Assembly (NCBI RefSeq): GCF_000482325.1
Contig: NZ_AXVA01000012.1
Coordinates: forward strand, 124,001-188,000
Direction: 5' to 3'
Source: Bacillus sp. UNC438CL73TsuS30
GTDB lineage: Bacteria; Bacillota; Bacilli; Bacillales; Cytobacillaceae
DNA: 64,000 nt
Made by a program: the position numbers and the translations under genes. Shown here in pieces: positions 33,587 through 42,862 of the stretch (positions are counted from its first letter, which is position 1; every line of letters begins with the position of its first letter). A model generated the notes under the pieces. It worked only from the letters and a program-made list of their open reading frames with translations. It did no database searches and was not told the DNA's origin.

Positions 33587-34039
33587 ATGACAAAATTAAG
33601 AGAATTACAGGCAGTTATTGAAATTTGTAATCAATTGAAAGCTGCAGTAAATTGTGAGTTTGTGGGGCTTGCCTTTCAAAATGAAATTGGCCCGGATGTT
33701 CGTTGGCATTATGTTTCAGGTAATTTGAATGATAAATATGAACGGATCACCGTTCGTTTCGGGAAGGGAATCGCCGGAAAAATCATTTCGAGCGGAAGTG
33801 CGATGATGCTTGGGGATTTTCCGAAGGATATCCTCGGGAAAGTAACAGACTATCCGATTATGCTGGCGGAAAAACTTGTATCTGCATATGCTGTGCCGAT
33901 ATTTTTTCATTCTGTCCCTAAAGGGGTATTGCTGATTGGCAATAGGGCAGCACATCATTTTACCAAACAGGATCAAGAATTGGTAAAGGATGCTGCTGAA
34001 GCTCTGGAGCAGATTTTAAAAGGGCATACATTACTTTGA
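33587..34039 (+). CDS. nreA: GAF-domain protein, NreA-like nitrate receptor
   Basis: A 150-residue single GAF domain: DVRWHYVSGNLNDKYERITVRFGKGIAGKIISSG, then MMLGDFP and FFHSVPKGVLLIGN. The layout and gene neighbourhood match NreA, the nitrate-binding protein that restrains the NreB kinase in staphylococci. AGGAGAAG lies nine bases before the ATG. Whether this version binds nitrate cannot be told from the fold alone. Confidence 0.75.
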   Translation: MTKLRELQAVIEICNQLKAAVNCEFVGLAFQNEIGPDVRWHYVSGNLNDKYERITVRFGKGIAGKIISSGSAMMLGDFPKDILGKVTDYPIMLAEKLVSAYAVPIFFHSVPKGVLLIGNRAAHHFTKQDQELVKDAAEALEQILKGHTLL

Positions 34040-34052
34040 GGGGGGAACAGAA

Positions 34053-35069
34053 ATGGAAAGAGAAATGCAGCAAATTAAAAACGAACTTTTAGACTATAAA
34101 TTTGCTCTTGATTCATCTTCAATTGTAGCGATAACAGATTCCCATGGAATTATTACATATGTGAATGATCAATTTTGCCTGATTTCAAAATACTCAAGGG
34201 AAGAATTATTGGGGCAGGATCATCGGATTATTAACTCTGGATATCATTCACAGGAGTTTTTTAAAAAGATGTGGCGGACGATTGGTTCTGGTGAGGTTTG
34301 GAAAGGGGAAATTCGTAATCGTACCAAAGATGGAACCCATTATTGGATGGATACAACGATTGTCCCATTTTTAAACCAAAAGGGTAAGCCTTATCAATAT
34401 GTTGCGATTCGATATGAAATAACGGAAAGAAAGCGCGTTGAGCAGGAATTGCAAAAAATGATGACGACCATCATTGATGTGCAAGAAGAAGAACGGAAGC
34501 GGTTGTCGAGAAATTTACATGATGGGATTGGTCAAAATCTTTACAGTCATTTGATTACGATTAATCGTTTGCTTAATGAGCAGGACCACCCTCTGCTTCA
34601 ACAGATGCAGCAAGAGGCAACGCAGTTAATTGAGGAAATTCGTGAAATTTCCTGGGAGCTTCGCCCCTCTGTATTGGATGACCTTGGGCTGGTTCCGGCG
34701 ATTCGTTCTTTTCTTTCTCGTTATTCAGAGCACTATAATATTGATGTCTATTTTGAGTGTGTATTGAACAAACGGCTGCCAATCAGTATTGAATTAACAA
34801 TTTATCGGATTATCCAAGAGGCGTTAACGAATATCCGTAAATATGCGGAAGTCTCAGAAGCAACTGTCACGATCAGGGAAATTGATGAACTTGTCAGGGT
34901 AATGATTGAAGATAAGGGAATAGGCTTTGATGTAGACAATGTTCAGCGTGGTGTTGGTCTTTTCAGTATGGACGAGCGTGCCCGGGCTGTTAGCGGGGAC
35001 CTATCAATTGTTTCTGAGCCAGGCAAGGGTACGAAAATTATTTTTGAGGTACCTGTTTCAAGATATTGA
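34053..35069 (+). CDS. PAS-domain histidine kinase, HisKA_3 (NreB-like)
   Basis: A 338-residue soluble kinase. A PAS domain (about 15-130) contains DSHGIITYVNDQFCLISKY and the PAC end YVAIRYEITERKR. HisKA_3 follows with NLHDGIGQNLYS (about residue 155) and then HATPase_c (ALTNIRKYAEVSEA, IEDKGIGF, GLFSMDERA). Staphylococcal NreB senses oxygen with four PAS-domain cysteines holding a [4Fe-4S] cluster. This PAS has no such set, so the signal must differ. It is the second HisKA_3 kinase next to one regulator. AGGGGGG precedes the ATG. Confidence 0.86.
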   Translation: MEREMQQIKNELLDYKFALDSSSIVAITDSHGIITYVNDQFCLISKYSREELLGQDHRIINSGYHSQEFFKKMWRTIGSGEVWKGEIRNRTKDGTHYWMDTTIVPFLNQKGKPYQYVAIRYEITERKRVEQELQKMMTTIIDVQEEERKRLSRNLHDGIGQNLYSHLITINRLLNEQDHPLLQQMQQEATQLIEEIREISWELRPSVLDDLGLVPAIRSFLSRYSEHYNIDVYFECVLNKRLPISIELTIYRIIQEALTNIRKYAEVSEATVTIREIDELVRVMIEDKGIGFDVDNVQRGVGLFSMDERARAVSGDLSIVSEPGKGTKIIFEVPVSRY

Positions 35070-35109
35070 TGGGAGTACTTCGGAATGACAGGCTGTTGTT
35101 TTCATGGGA

Positions 35110-35823
35110 TTGATGAAGGACGTTTTCGTAAGAAGTAGGCAAGAAACATTCTTCATAGCTTGGATGAAGGACGTTTTCGTGAGAACTGGGCAAGAAACGT
35201 TCTTCATAGCTTGGATGAAGGACGTTTTTCATGAGAAGCAGAAAGAACCGTCTTTCATTGGTTTGATGAAGGACGTTTTTCATGAGAAGCAGAAAGAACC
35301 GTCTTTCATAGGTTTGATGAAGGACGTTTTTCGTGAGAAGCAGAAAGAACCGTCTTTCATAGCTTGGATGAAGGACATTTTTCATGAAAAGGAGCAAGAA
35401 CCGTCTTTCATAGATTGGATGAAGGACGTTTTTCATGAAAAGCAGCAAGAAACGTCTTTCATAGATTGGATGAAGGACGTTTTTCATGAGAAGCAGAAAG
35501 AACCGTCTTTCATAGGTTTGATAAAGGACGTTTTTCATGAGAAGCAGAAAGAACCGTCTTTCATAGGATGGATGAAGGACGTTTTCGTGAGAAGTGGGCA
35601 AGAAACGTTCTTCATAGCTTGGATGAAGGACGTTTTTTATGAAAAGCAGCAAGAAACGTCCTTCATAGGTTTGATGAAGGACATTTTTCATGAAAAGGAG
35701 CAAGAACCGTCTTTCATAGCTCGGATGAAGGACGTTTTTCATGAAAAGCAGCAAGAAACGTCTTTCATAGATTGGATGAAGGACGTTTTTTATGAAAAGC
35801 ACCAAGAAGCGTCCTTCATAATC
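35110..35823. repeat. Array 2 of 51-bp palindromic repeats, 14 copies
   Basis: Fourteen exact-length 51-bp units, the first at 35110 and the last at 35773. Each unit has ATGAAGGACGTTTT near its start and CGTCTTTCATAG (or CGTTCTTCATAG) at its end, so the two ends are inverted repeats with a variable purine-rich middle. Two subtypes occur: one with TTTTCGTGAGAA and GGGCAAGAAACG (units 1, 2 and 10), the other with TTTTTCATGA and AGAAAGAACCG. The family is the same as at 12054-12308, but inverted. Because 51 is divisible by 3, both strands stay open throughout (17-residue repeats such as WMKDVFHEKQKEPSFIG). No ribosome binding site supports translation. Confidence 0.93.
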
Positions 35824-35852
35824 TATGCTCAAATACCATTCAAAAGCAAACA

Positions 35853-35893
35853 AAAAACACACGATTTCACATATCTGGAATCGTGTGTTTTTC
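35853..35893. terminator. Bidirectional terminator between the kinase/array and glnS
   Basis: A 14-bp perfect stem AAAAACACACGATT with AATCGTGTGTTTTT around a 12-base loop, between convergent transcription units. Confidence 0.85.
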
Positions 35894-35902
35894 AATTTAT
35901 CC

Positions 35903-37567
35903 TTAAATTTTAAACGAACTCTTCAAAGAAACAATACGGTTAAAGACTAATTTTTCCGCAATCGAATCCTTTGGATCTACGTTGAAATACCCGTGTCTAA
36001 AGAATTGGAATTTGTCGTGCGGCATACTTTCCTTCATGTTTGGCTCAACAAACCCTTGGAAAACCTCGAGAGAATTTGGGTTCACATTATCTAAGAAAGT
36101 TTTTTCTTCCCCATCAGTTGCTTCTTCCACTTCATCCAAAATCAACGGCTCATATAAACGGAACTCTGCCGGAACAGCATGCGCTGCTTCCACCCAGTGA
36201 ATCGTTCCCTTCACCTTACGGCCGGTAAAACCGGTACCGCTCTTTGTTTCAGGATCGTATGTACAGTGCAGTTCCACAACCTTACCGTTCGCATCCTTAA
36301 TCACTTCTTCACATTTGATGAAATAAGCATGCTTTAAGCGAACCTCATTCCCAGGGAACAAACGGAAGTATTTTTTCGGCGGATCTTCCATAAAGTCGTC
36401 CTGCTCAATATAGATTTCACGGGAGAATGGAATCTTCCTCATGCCCATTTCCGGATTTTCTGGATTGATCTCGGCATCTAACAACTCAATTTGTCCTTCC
36501 GGATAGTTCGTAATCACCACTTTTAACGGATTAATTACACCCATTGTACGCGGTGCTTTTAATTTTAAATCTTCACGGACAAAGTGCTCAAGCATTTGGG
36601 AATCCACTACACCTGAACCTTTAGAAACTCCTGTTTCACGAACAAAATTCCGAATCGATTCTGGGGTGAACCCTCTTCTTCTCATTCCGGAAATCGTCGG
36701 CATCCGCGGATCATCCCAGCCGTCAACATATTCTTCCTCGACAAGCTGTTTTAGCTTGCGTTTACTCATAACGGTATTAGTGATATTTAAACGGCCAAAT
36801 TCAATTTGCTGCGGTGTGCTCTCCATTTCACATTGCTCCACAACCCAATTGTATAATGGACGCTGATCCTCAAACTCGATTGTACAAATGGAGTGTGTAA
36901 CGCCTTCAATCGCATCCTCAAGCGGATGGGCGAAAGCATACATCGGATAAATGCACCATTTATCACCTGTGTTATGGTGTGTCGCATGGGCAATACGATA
37001 AATGACAGGGTCACGGAGATTAATGTTAGGTGAAGACATATCGATTTTAGCCCGTAGAACTTTCTCACCATTTCCGAACTCTCCTGCCCGCATCTTCTCA
37101 AATAATTCAAGGTTTTCCTCAATGGAACGATTACGGTAAGGACTTTCCTTCCCAGGTTCTGTCAGTGTACCGCGGTATTCACGGATTTCTTCTGCGGAAA
37201 GATCATCCACATAAGCTAAACCTTTTTTTATTAAAAGAACAGCACGGCTGTACATTTCTTCAAAATAGTTGGAGGCGAAAAATAAGTCATCCCATTCAAA
37301 TCCAAGCCACTTTACGTCTTCTTTAATAGAGTTAACGAATTCAACGTCCTCTTTTAAGGGATTCGTATCATCAAATCGTAAATTCGTTTTTCCGTTAAAA
37401 TCATCTGCTAAGCCAAAGTTGATAATAATTGATTTTGCATGACCAATATGTAAATATCCGTTTGGCTCAGGTGGAAAGCGGGTTACGACCGTTTGATGTT
37501 TTCCCGATTCTAAATCCTTTATCATGACATCTTTTATAAAATTGGAATTATGTTCCACTATTTTCAA
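35903..37567 (-). CDS. glnS: Glutaminyl-tRNA synthetase
   Basis: A 554-residue class I synthetase that charges tRNA(Gln) with glutamine. Motifs: [15 protein letters not shown] (HIGH) near residue 34, FDDTNP, and VMSKRKL (KMSKS) near 268. The C-terminal half is the two-barrel anticodon-binding domain. The length matches bacterial GlnRS (about 550), not GluRS. B. subtilis has no GlnRS and makes Gln-tRNA through GatCAB, so this gene points to horizontal transfer or retention in this lineage. No T-box leader is apparent upstream. It is convergent with the 51-bp array. Confidence 0.95.
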   Translation of the reverse strand: MKIVEHNSNFIKDVMIKDLESGKHQTVVTRFPPEPNGYLHIGHAKSIIINFGLADDFNGKTNLRFDDTNPLKEDVEFVNSIKEDVKWLGFEWDDLFFASNYFEEMYSRAVLLIKKGLAYVDDLSAEEIREYRGTLTEPGKESPYRNRSIEENLELFEKMRAGEFGNGEKVLRAKIDMSSPNINLRDPVIYRIAHATHHNTGDKWCIYPMYAFAHPLEDAIEGVTHSICTIEFEDQRPLYNWVVEQCEMESTPQQIEFGRLNITNTVMSKRKLKQLVEEEYVDGWDDPRMPTISGMRRRGFTPESIRNFVRETGVSKGSGVVDSQMLEHFVREDLKLKAPRTMGVINPLKVVITNYPEGQIELLDAEINPENPEMGMRKIPFSREIYIEQDDFMEDPPKKYFRLFPGNEVRLKHAYFIKCEEVIKDANGKVVELHCTYDPETKSGTGFTGRKVKGTIHWVEAAHAVPAEFRLYEPLILDEVEEATDGEEKTFLDNVNPNSLEVFQGFVEPNMKESMPHDKFQFFRHGYFNVDPKDSIAEKLVFNRIVSLKSSFKI

Positions 37568-37733
37568 CCTCTTTCATTGTATCTACTACTATAAATACCA
37601 TAAATACTGATATTTTTCCATTATTCCCATCAATCATAAGCATAACAGAAGGGAAATAAATTTTAAAATTGCAAAAGTAACTATATTAAAGATAAAATTA
37701 ATGGATATATAGGTATTTGAGAGGAGAAGGTTC

Positions 37734-38720
37734 ATGCTTAATCTTGGAACAGTAGGGACAGGATGGATTACCGCGAAGTTTATTGAAGCAGCGAAACATA
37801 GTGGAAAACTAAATTTAACAGCCGTTTATTCAAGAACGGTGGAAAAAGCAAAACAACTGTCAGATACATATGATGCACCAAATTTTTATACAGATTTAAA
37901 TGAAATGGCTAGCAGCACTTTGATCGATGCTGTATATATAGCTTCACCCAATTCAGTTCATTTTGAACAGGCACTTTTATTTTTAAAAAATAAAAAACAC
38001 GTAATTTGTGAAAAGCCTATTTTTTCTACTACAGCTGAATTAGAAGAGGCTTATCGAACAGCTGAAGAGAATGGTGTGTTTTTATTCGAAGCAATCCGCA
38101 ATATCCATACACCTAATTTTGCAATCTTAAAAGAAAATATCCATTTGGCAGGAAAGCTAAGGAGTACTATTTTGCCGTATATTCAGTATTCCTCACGCTA
38201 CGATTTGTTTTTACAAGGAGAAGTGCCAAATATCTTCTCGGCGGAATATTCCGGTGGGGCACTGGTTGATTTAGGAGTATATCCTCTTTATTTAGCGGTT
38301 AGTTTATTCGGAAAGCCTGAAAAGGTAGCCTATCAGCCCGTTTTACTACATAGCGGGGTGGACGGAAGTGGTACGCTTGTGTTAACGTATGATGGTTTTG
38401 TTTGTACCATTCTTTGTTCTAAAATATCTCATTCCGAAATCCCTTGTGAAATCCATGGGGAAAAAGGAACCTTCGTTCTTGAGGATGCGGCACCAATCTC
38501 GGAAATCAAGTTTTTAGACAGTCATACCAAGAAAAGCCAAATCCTGAGTGTGGAGCAATATGACAAGGATATGGTATATGAATGTATTAATTTGACTGAA
38601 ATCATTGAAACCAATAATCATGAGAAATATGAAGAGTTGAAGAATTGGAGTCAAATTGTCCTAGAGGTAACGGAAGAAGCACGGAGACAAAATCAGATTA
38701 TTTTTGATGTTGAAAAATAG
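37734..38720 (+). CDS. Gfo/Idh/MocA-family NAD(P)-dependent oxidoreductase
   Basis: A 328-residue dehydrogenase-like protein. The N-terminal Rossmann fold starts GTVGTGWITAKFIEAA, and the family motif is HVICEKPIFST with the catalytic-region Lys near 97. The C-terminal beta-sheet domain contains GGALVDLGVYPLYLAVSLFG. Members oxidise or reduce sugars, inositols or related compounds. ATG with GAGGAGAAGG upstream. It is monocistronic, divergent from glnS and followed by a strong terminator. The substrate is unknown. Confidence 0.88.
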   Translation: MLNLGTVGTGWITAKFIEAAKHSGKLNLTAVYSRTVEKAKQLSDTYDAPNFYTDLNEMASSTLIDAVYIASPNSVHFEQALLFLKNKKHVICEKPIFSTTAELEEAYRTAEENGVFLFEAIRNIHTPNFAILKENIHLAGKLRSTILPYIQYSSRYDLFLQGEVPNIFSAEYSGGALVDLGVYPLYLAVSLFGKPEKVAYQPVLLHSGVDGSGTLVLTYDGFVCTILCSKISHSEIPCEIHGEKGTFVLEDAAPISEIKFLDSHTKKSQILSVEQYDKDMVYECINLTEIIETNNHEKYEELKNWSQIVLEVTEEARRQNQIIFDVEK

Positions 38721-38723
38721 GAG

Positions 38724-38752
38724 AGGCCGGGTTAACCCCCGGCCTTTATTTT
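38724..38752 (+). terminator. Terminator after the Gfo/Idh gene
   Basis: An 8-bp GC stem AGGCCGGG with CCCGGCCT, 6-base loop, then TTATTTTGT. Confidence 0.8.
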
Positions 38753-38802
38753 GTCTACTTTGAGAATGCTTTTGTGAACTCTTTATGAAATCGATAGAGC
38801 AT

Positions 38803-38816
38803 TTGATTTTTATCAC
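38803..38816 (+). promoter_or_regulatory. FNR-like box upstream of the NapH-like gene
   Basis: TTGAT-TTTT-ATCAC, one base from the FNR consensus TTGAT-N4-ATCAA, 61 bp before the start codon of the next gene. Confidence 0.6.
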
Positions 38817-38876
38817 ACTCCCCTAATATATACATTCCTTATAGTTAAGATATTGAAAGTTTTGGAGGGAACTGTG

Positions 38877-39896
38877 ATGAAATCAAAAGCCTGGTATATA
38901 AAACAGCTAAAACGAAAGCCCGTTCAAATAACAAGACATATTATTCAAGCTCTGTTCCTATTATTCTTACTCTATGTCGGACTGAGATTTTATCAATTTT
39001 ATTTGCACTTTGAGACGTTGGGAAAAGAGCCCTTTGTTGAACGGCCATCTGCTGTTGAAGGCTTCTTGCCAATTAGTGCCCTCGTGGGATTGAAGGTATG
39101 GCTGACAAGTGGTGATTTTGATAAAATCCATCCGGCAGGACTTGTTTTATTTAGCTTTTTTGTCGGGTCGGGAATTCTTTTTCGTAAATCCTTTTGCAGT
39201 TGGTTTTGTCCGGTTGGAACGGTGAGTGAATGGACCGGGATGCTTGGAAAAAAGCTGTTTAAAAGGAACTTTGACCTTCCACAGCCGCTCGTATGGTTAT
39301 TAACGCCACTAAAATATTTATTACTCTTATTCTTTTTAAAAATGATTATCTTTGATATGCCGACATTTGTGGCGAAAGGTTTCCTGGAGGATCCCTATAA
39401 CAAAGTTTCTGATGTGAAAATGCTGCTGTTTTTCTTAAATATCGGCGGCTTCACTTTGAAATTTATTTTGGTCATGTTCGTTCTTTCATTATTTTTTAAA
39501 AACTTTTGGTGCCGTTTCCTTTGTCCTTATGGTGCGATGATAGGGCTGGGTTCGATTCTGCGAATAACAAAAGTCCGGAGAAATGAGGATACCTGTACGA
39601 ATTGCGAAATGTGTACAAAGGTGTGCCCGCAACGAATAAAGGTACATACAAAAAAGGCAGTCGTGACTCCAAACTGTACGGCTTGCATGCAATGCGTGGA
39701 AGCATGTCCAATCAAAGATACATTAAATATGGCGGTGGCCAATAAAAGAGTAAACAAATGGCTTGTTCCTATTACTTTTCTTGTTTTGTTTATTTTAGTT
39801 GTAGGAATTGCAAAAATCACCGGCCACTGGAATACCATCATTTCCTATGAAGAATGGAAACAATTGATTCCGGAAGTGAATAACATCGGGCATTAA
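38877..39896 (+). CDS. Membrane 4Fe-4S protein, NapH/YccM-like
   Basis: A 339-residue protein with about five helices. Two membrane-proximal CxxxCP motifs, CSWFCPVG and CRFLCPYG, are typical of the NapH/NosR/CcoG class. A polyferredoxin part with CTNCEMCTKVCP and CTACMQCVEACP binds two [4Fe-4S] clusters. Such proteins move electrons at the membrane in nitrate, nitrous oxide or related respiration. The start is ATG 38877 with GGAGGG seven bases upstream; the frame extends eight codons further without support. An FNR-like box lies just upstream, consistent with anaerobic expression. The partner is not in the operon. Confidence 0.87.
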   Translation: MKSKAWYIKQLKRKPVQITRHIIQALFLLFLLYVGLRFYQFYLHFETLGKEPFVERPSAVEGFLPISALVGLKVWLTSGDFDKIHPAGLVLFSFFVGSGILFRKSFCSWFCPVGTVSEWTGMLGKKLFKRNFDLPQPLVWLLTPLKYLLLLFFLKMIIFDMPTFVAKGFLEDPYNKVSDVKMLLFFLNIGGFTLKFILVMFVLSLFFKNFWCRFLCPYGAMIGLGSILRITKVRRNEDTCTNCEMCTKVCPQRIKVHTKKAVVTPNCTACMQCVEACPIKDTLNMAVANKRVNKWLVPITFLVLFILVVGIAKITGHWNTIISYEEWKQLIPEVNNIGH

Positions 39897-40016
39897 CACT
39901 AAACAGCAGCCATCGATGAAGCCTGATCCTATCGTAAGCCAGAGGAGTTTTGGTTTTCATCGGAACATCGGGATATTCCCCCCATATATTATAGATAAAA
40001 AATAAACTGGGGGATT

Positions 40017-42386
40017 ATGATGTCTGGAGGCCCACATTGGATGCTGCCATTTCTCCCATATGGCGCAGAACTACTATACGCAGAGTCCCAGCCCAAAAAA
40101 GCATATCTGCAATTTGTGAATATGGATCAAGACGAATTTAACGAAGTCATTGGAATTTACCGACTAAATCAAGAACTTTACCTTTTTGTTTTAAATAACT
40201 TTCATGGTCACTGGCATATAATCTCTTTAATCAAGGGGAAAGGATATCAGGTAAGTTACCTTGGTACGGCAAATATTACGAGTCGGAAAGCAAAAAATCT
40301 GGTGGTCGGCTGGCAAGTTGGGGCGGTTCTGTCCAAATTGTCCATTTACGAATGGCAGCATAACGGCTTAAAGGAACTAGATCTCAAGGGGGACTACACC
40401 TTTAGTAAAATAGAAATAGAAGACATGCCGGGGCAAAACGGAAAGGACGGACTGGCAGAAATTGCTCTGTGGTCCCATGACACCGGTGAAGCCTACCGTG
40501 TAGAGGTTTACCGCTGGGAAAAGGATCGGTTTGTTCCCGCAAAGGATGTTGAACCCTATTACTTTCAAAAAGTAGAGAAATACTATCAACAGAAAATTAG
40601 GGAACATCCTGATTATTTATTTTATTATCCGTATCCAGAAGAAGCTGAAAAGAAGACCGCTCAACGCTCCTTCGATTTCAATGAATCAAGAGCTATTGCC
40701 CTTTTTCCTGCCTCGATAAAAGAAATAGGCGGAAACAAATGGGGGTATATCAATTCAAAGGGGAAATTCATCCTCCCACCGATCTATGATCAGGCTGAAG
40801 ATTTTCAGGAAAATGGCCTGGCCATTGTCAGATTGACAGATAAGGCAGGAATCATTGATACCAATGGCCATTTTATTGTCCAGCCAAAATATGATTATAT
40901 TACTTCCTTTTCAGAAGGACGGGCGATTGCCAATGATCTTCAGGGCTTCAAAATAATCGATGAAAGGGGAAAAGAAATTACCCCAAAGGCTTACTACTCA
41001 ATTAGCGAGTTTAAGGAAGGACGTGCGCGATTTGCTGATTCCAATCAGCAAGGGGAATATTTATATGGTTATCTCAACCGAAAAGGAAAAGAGATCATTC
41101 CTGCATCCTATGAGGATGCAAGTGATTTTTCAGAGGGAAAAGCGATTGTAAAAATAAAAAACGGCAGCTATGCGTTGATCGATCTTACTGGGAAGGTGCT
41201 TCACTCCTATATGTATGCGTTCGTCGGAAACTACGGGGAAGGTCTGCTTGCGTTTAAAAAGAGCGAGGATGGGAAATTTGGTTATATGGATGAGTTGGGA
41301 AATGTTGTGATCAAACCACAATTTTCTGGAGTAGAGGCATTTAGTCTAGGACGGGCGATTGTGAATGTTTCTGATGATTATTCCAACCATTATGGTGTCA
41401 TAAATCAAAAAGGACAGTTTCTCATGAAACCTGACCATTATCAAATATTCTATCTAGGGGAAGAAAGATATCAGATTGGAAAGGCGAATGATCCGGAAAA
41501 GCCCTATCTAGGTGCAAAATACGCAATTACAGATGTAGAGGGCCATCTTAATACTGGATTTATTTATTCTGATATCACGAAATATAAGGATGGGATTGCT
41601 TCCGTATCGAATGATCAATCCACTTTTTTTATTGATCGAAATGGAAATCGTGCTTATTATCTTCCGATGGTTTCGGGCACCGGTACTTTGGAAAAGGATA
41701 AGACCTTAATCAAAGGTGAAATTGATTATCAGCTTCTATATTTTAATAAAAAAGGAGAAATGGTTTGGAAGCAGAATACCATCATTCCTTTAAACAAGCA
41801 GCATGCAGTAACGGAACATAAATACAAGCCAAATAAGGACTATTTAGTTTATTTCCCGCAAATTCAAAGTGGGGCATTTGAGCAAGTAAATCAAACTTTG
41901 AAAGATCTCTCAGGTGTAAAGGAAATTCCCGCACATACACAGCTCGATTCTAGTTATATTGGAGATTTTGAAGTGAGTTATTTTAAGAAAAATCTCTTAG
42001 TTCTTGAAATAAACGGTTATGATTATCCTTTTGGAGCGGCACATGGGATGTCAATTAAAAAGTATGCTCATGTCAATTTGAAATCAGGCGTATTTTATCA
42101 CCTTAAAGACTTATTTAAGCCGGATGCAGCCTATGTAAAAATCATCAGTGACCTCATCAGGAACCAGATTAAGAATAATGAAAACTATTCCTACCTAAAT
42201 ATCAATGAATATAAAGATATTCAACCAAATCAGTCGTTTTTTATCAGCGAGGGTGGTTTGAATATTTATTATGCCCAGTATGAAATTGCCGCGTATGCTG
42301 CTGGTATGCCTACCTTTACGATACCATTTGAAGAATTAAAAGGAATCATTAATCGTAACGGGGATTTTTGGAGATCGTTTCATTAA
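40017..42386 (+). CDS. WG-repeat protein with C-terminal DUF3298/RsiV-like domain
   Basis: A 789-residue protein. Residues about 25-205 are an unrecognised domain, then about 235-550 hold eight or so WG-type repeats (WGYINSKGKFILPPIYDQAEDF; GIIDTNGHFIVQPKYDYI; GYLNRKGKEIIPASYEDA; GYMDELGNVVIKPQFSG). The end (about 600-780) resembles DUF3298 (YPFGAAHGMSIKKYAHVNLKSG and YEIAAYAAGMPTFTIPFEEL), the extracellular domain type found in RsiV. No clear signal peptide is seen at the N-terminus, which is odd for an extracytoplasmic domain. Either ATG 40017 or ATG 40020 may be used; the second has better spacing from GGGGG. Confidence 0.82.
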   Translation: MMSGGPHWMLPFLPYGAELLYAESQPKKAYLQFVNMDQDEFNEVIGIYRLNQELYLFVLNNFHGHWHIISLIKGKGYQVSYLGTANITSRKAKNLVVGWQVGAVLSKLSIYEWQHNGLKELDLKGDYTFSKIEIEDMPGQNGKDGLAEIALWSHDTGEAYRVEVYRWEKDRFVPAKDVEPYYFQKVEKYYQQKIREHPDYLFYYPYPEEAEKKTAQRSFDFNESRAIALFPASIKEIGGNKWGYINSKGKFILPPIYDQAEDFQENGLAIVRLTDKAGIIDTNGHFIVQPKYDYITSFSEGRAIANDLQGFKIIDERGKEITPKAYYSISEFKEGRARFADSNQQGEYLYGYLNRKGKEIIPASYEDASDFSEGKAIVKIKNGSYALIDLTGKVLHSYMYAFVGNYGEGLLAFKKSEDGKFGYMDELGNVVIKPQFSGVEAFSLGRAIVNVSDDYSNHYGVINQKGQFLMKPDHYQIFYLGEERYQIGKANDPEKPYLGAKYAITDVEGHLNTGFIYSDITKYKDGIASVSNDQSTFFIDRNGNRAYYLPMVSGTGTLEKDKTLIKGEIDYQLLYFNKKGEMVWKQNTIIPLNKQHAVTEHKYKPNKDYLVYFPQIQSGAFEQVNQTLKDLSGVKEIPAHTQLDSSYIGDFEVSYFKKNLLVLEINGYDYPFGAAHGMSIKKYAHVNLKSGVFYHLKDLFKPDAAYVKIISDLIRNQIKNNENYSYLNINEYKDIQPNQSFFISEGGLNIYYAQYEIAAYAAGMPTFTIPFEELKGIINRNGDFWRSFH

Positions 42387-42387
42387 T

Positions 42388-42426
42388 GAAAAACAGCGTG
42401 AATTCAGTAGATTCACGCTGTTTTTC
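42388..42426. terminator. Bidirectional terminator between convergent genes
   Basis: A 16-bp perfect stem GAAAAACAGCGTGAAT with ATTCACGCTGTTTTTC around a 7-base loop. Confidence 0.9.
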
Positions 42427-42430
42427 AATG

Positions 42431-42670
42431 TTAGGCATGCCTTCTTCGGTAGAACAACCAATAGCTTCCAATACCAAGAACAATGACGACACCCACTGTA
42501 CCCGGAATAATATACGATTTTAATTCAGGCTCTGTTTTTTGCGAGTAGGGGGCCTGCTCGGTTTTTTCAGATGTTTTATGCGAAGAAGCTTCTAAATGTG
42601 ACTGTGAAAATACGCTGAATCCTAAAAGAAAAAATAACAGCAATGCAATTTGGGAGATTTTTTTTAACAT
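42431..42670 (-). CDS. Small exported protein with C-terminal membrane anchor, 79 aa
   Basis: It has an N-terminal signal-type helix (IALLLFFLLGFSVFS), a polar Ser/Thr/Lys/Glu-rich middle, and a second helix GTVGVVIVLGIGSYWLFY ending in RRRHA. This layout resembles a short surface-anchored protein, though no LPxTG is present. Start ATG 42670 with CGGAG nine bases upstream; the TTG three codons earlier abuts it. The gene is monocistronic and its function is unknown. Confidence 0.65.
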   Translation of the reverse strand: MLKKISQIALLLFFLLGFSVFSQSHLEASSHKTSEKTEQAPYSQKTEPELKSYIIPGTVGVVIVLGIGSYWLFYRRRHA

Positions 42671-42786
42671 TATATTCAACTCCGAAATATTGTTATCTTG
42701 CTGTTTTCATTCTATCATCATTAAAGGCTACTTTTATCGTTTGGACAGTATTGTTCACAAAGGTTTCAAAAAGAAGGAAACCTAAC

Positions 42787-42800
42787 TTGATATAAATCAA
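42787..42800 (+). promoter_or_regulatory. Perfect FNR box upstream of the DUF2249 gene
   Basis: TTGAT-ATAA-ATCAA, an exact match to the FNR consensus, 63 bp before the DUF2249 ATG. Confidence 0.75.
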
Positions 42801-42862
42801 TTTGTTTCGGACACTCTGCTGATAAACTTTGGATATAAAAATTCAAAGGGGTCCTCTAAATC

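Noticed and set aside
35104-35913. A 269-codon plus-strand frame and a 285-codon minus-strand frame over the 51-bp array
   Set aside because: Both are open only because the repeat length is divisible by 3; neither has a ribosome binding site, and they lie on top of each other.
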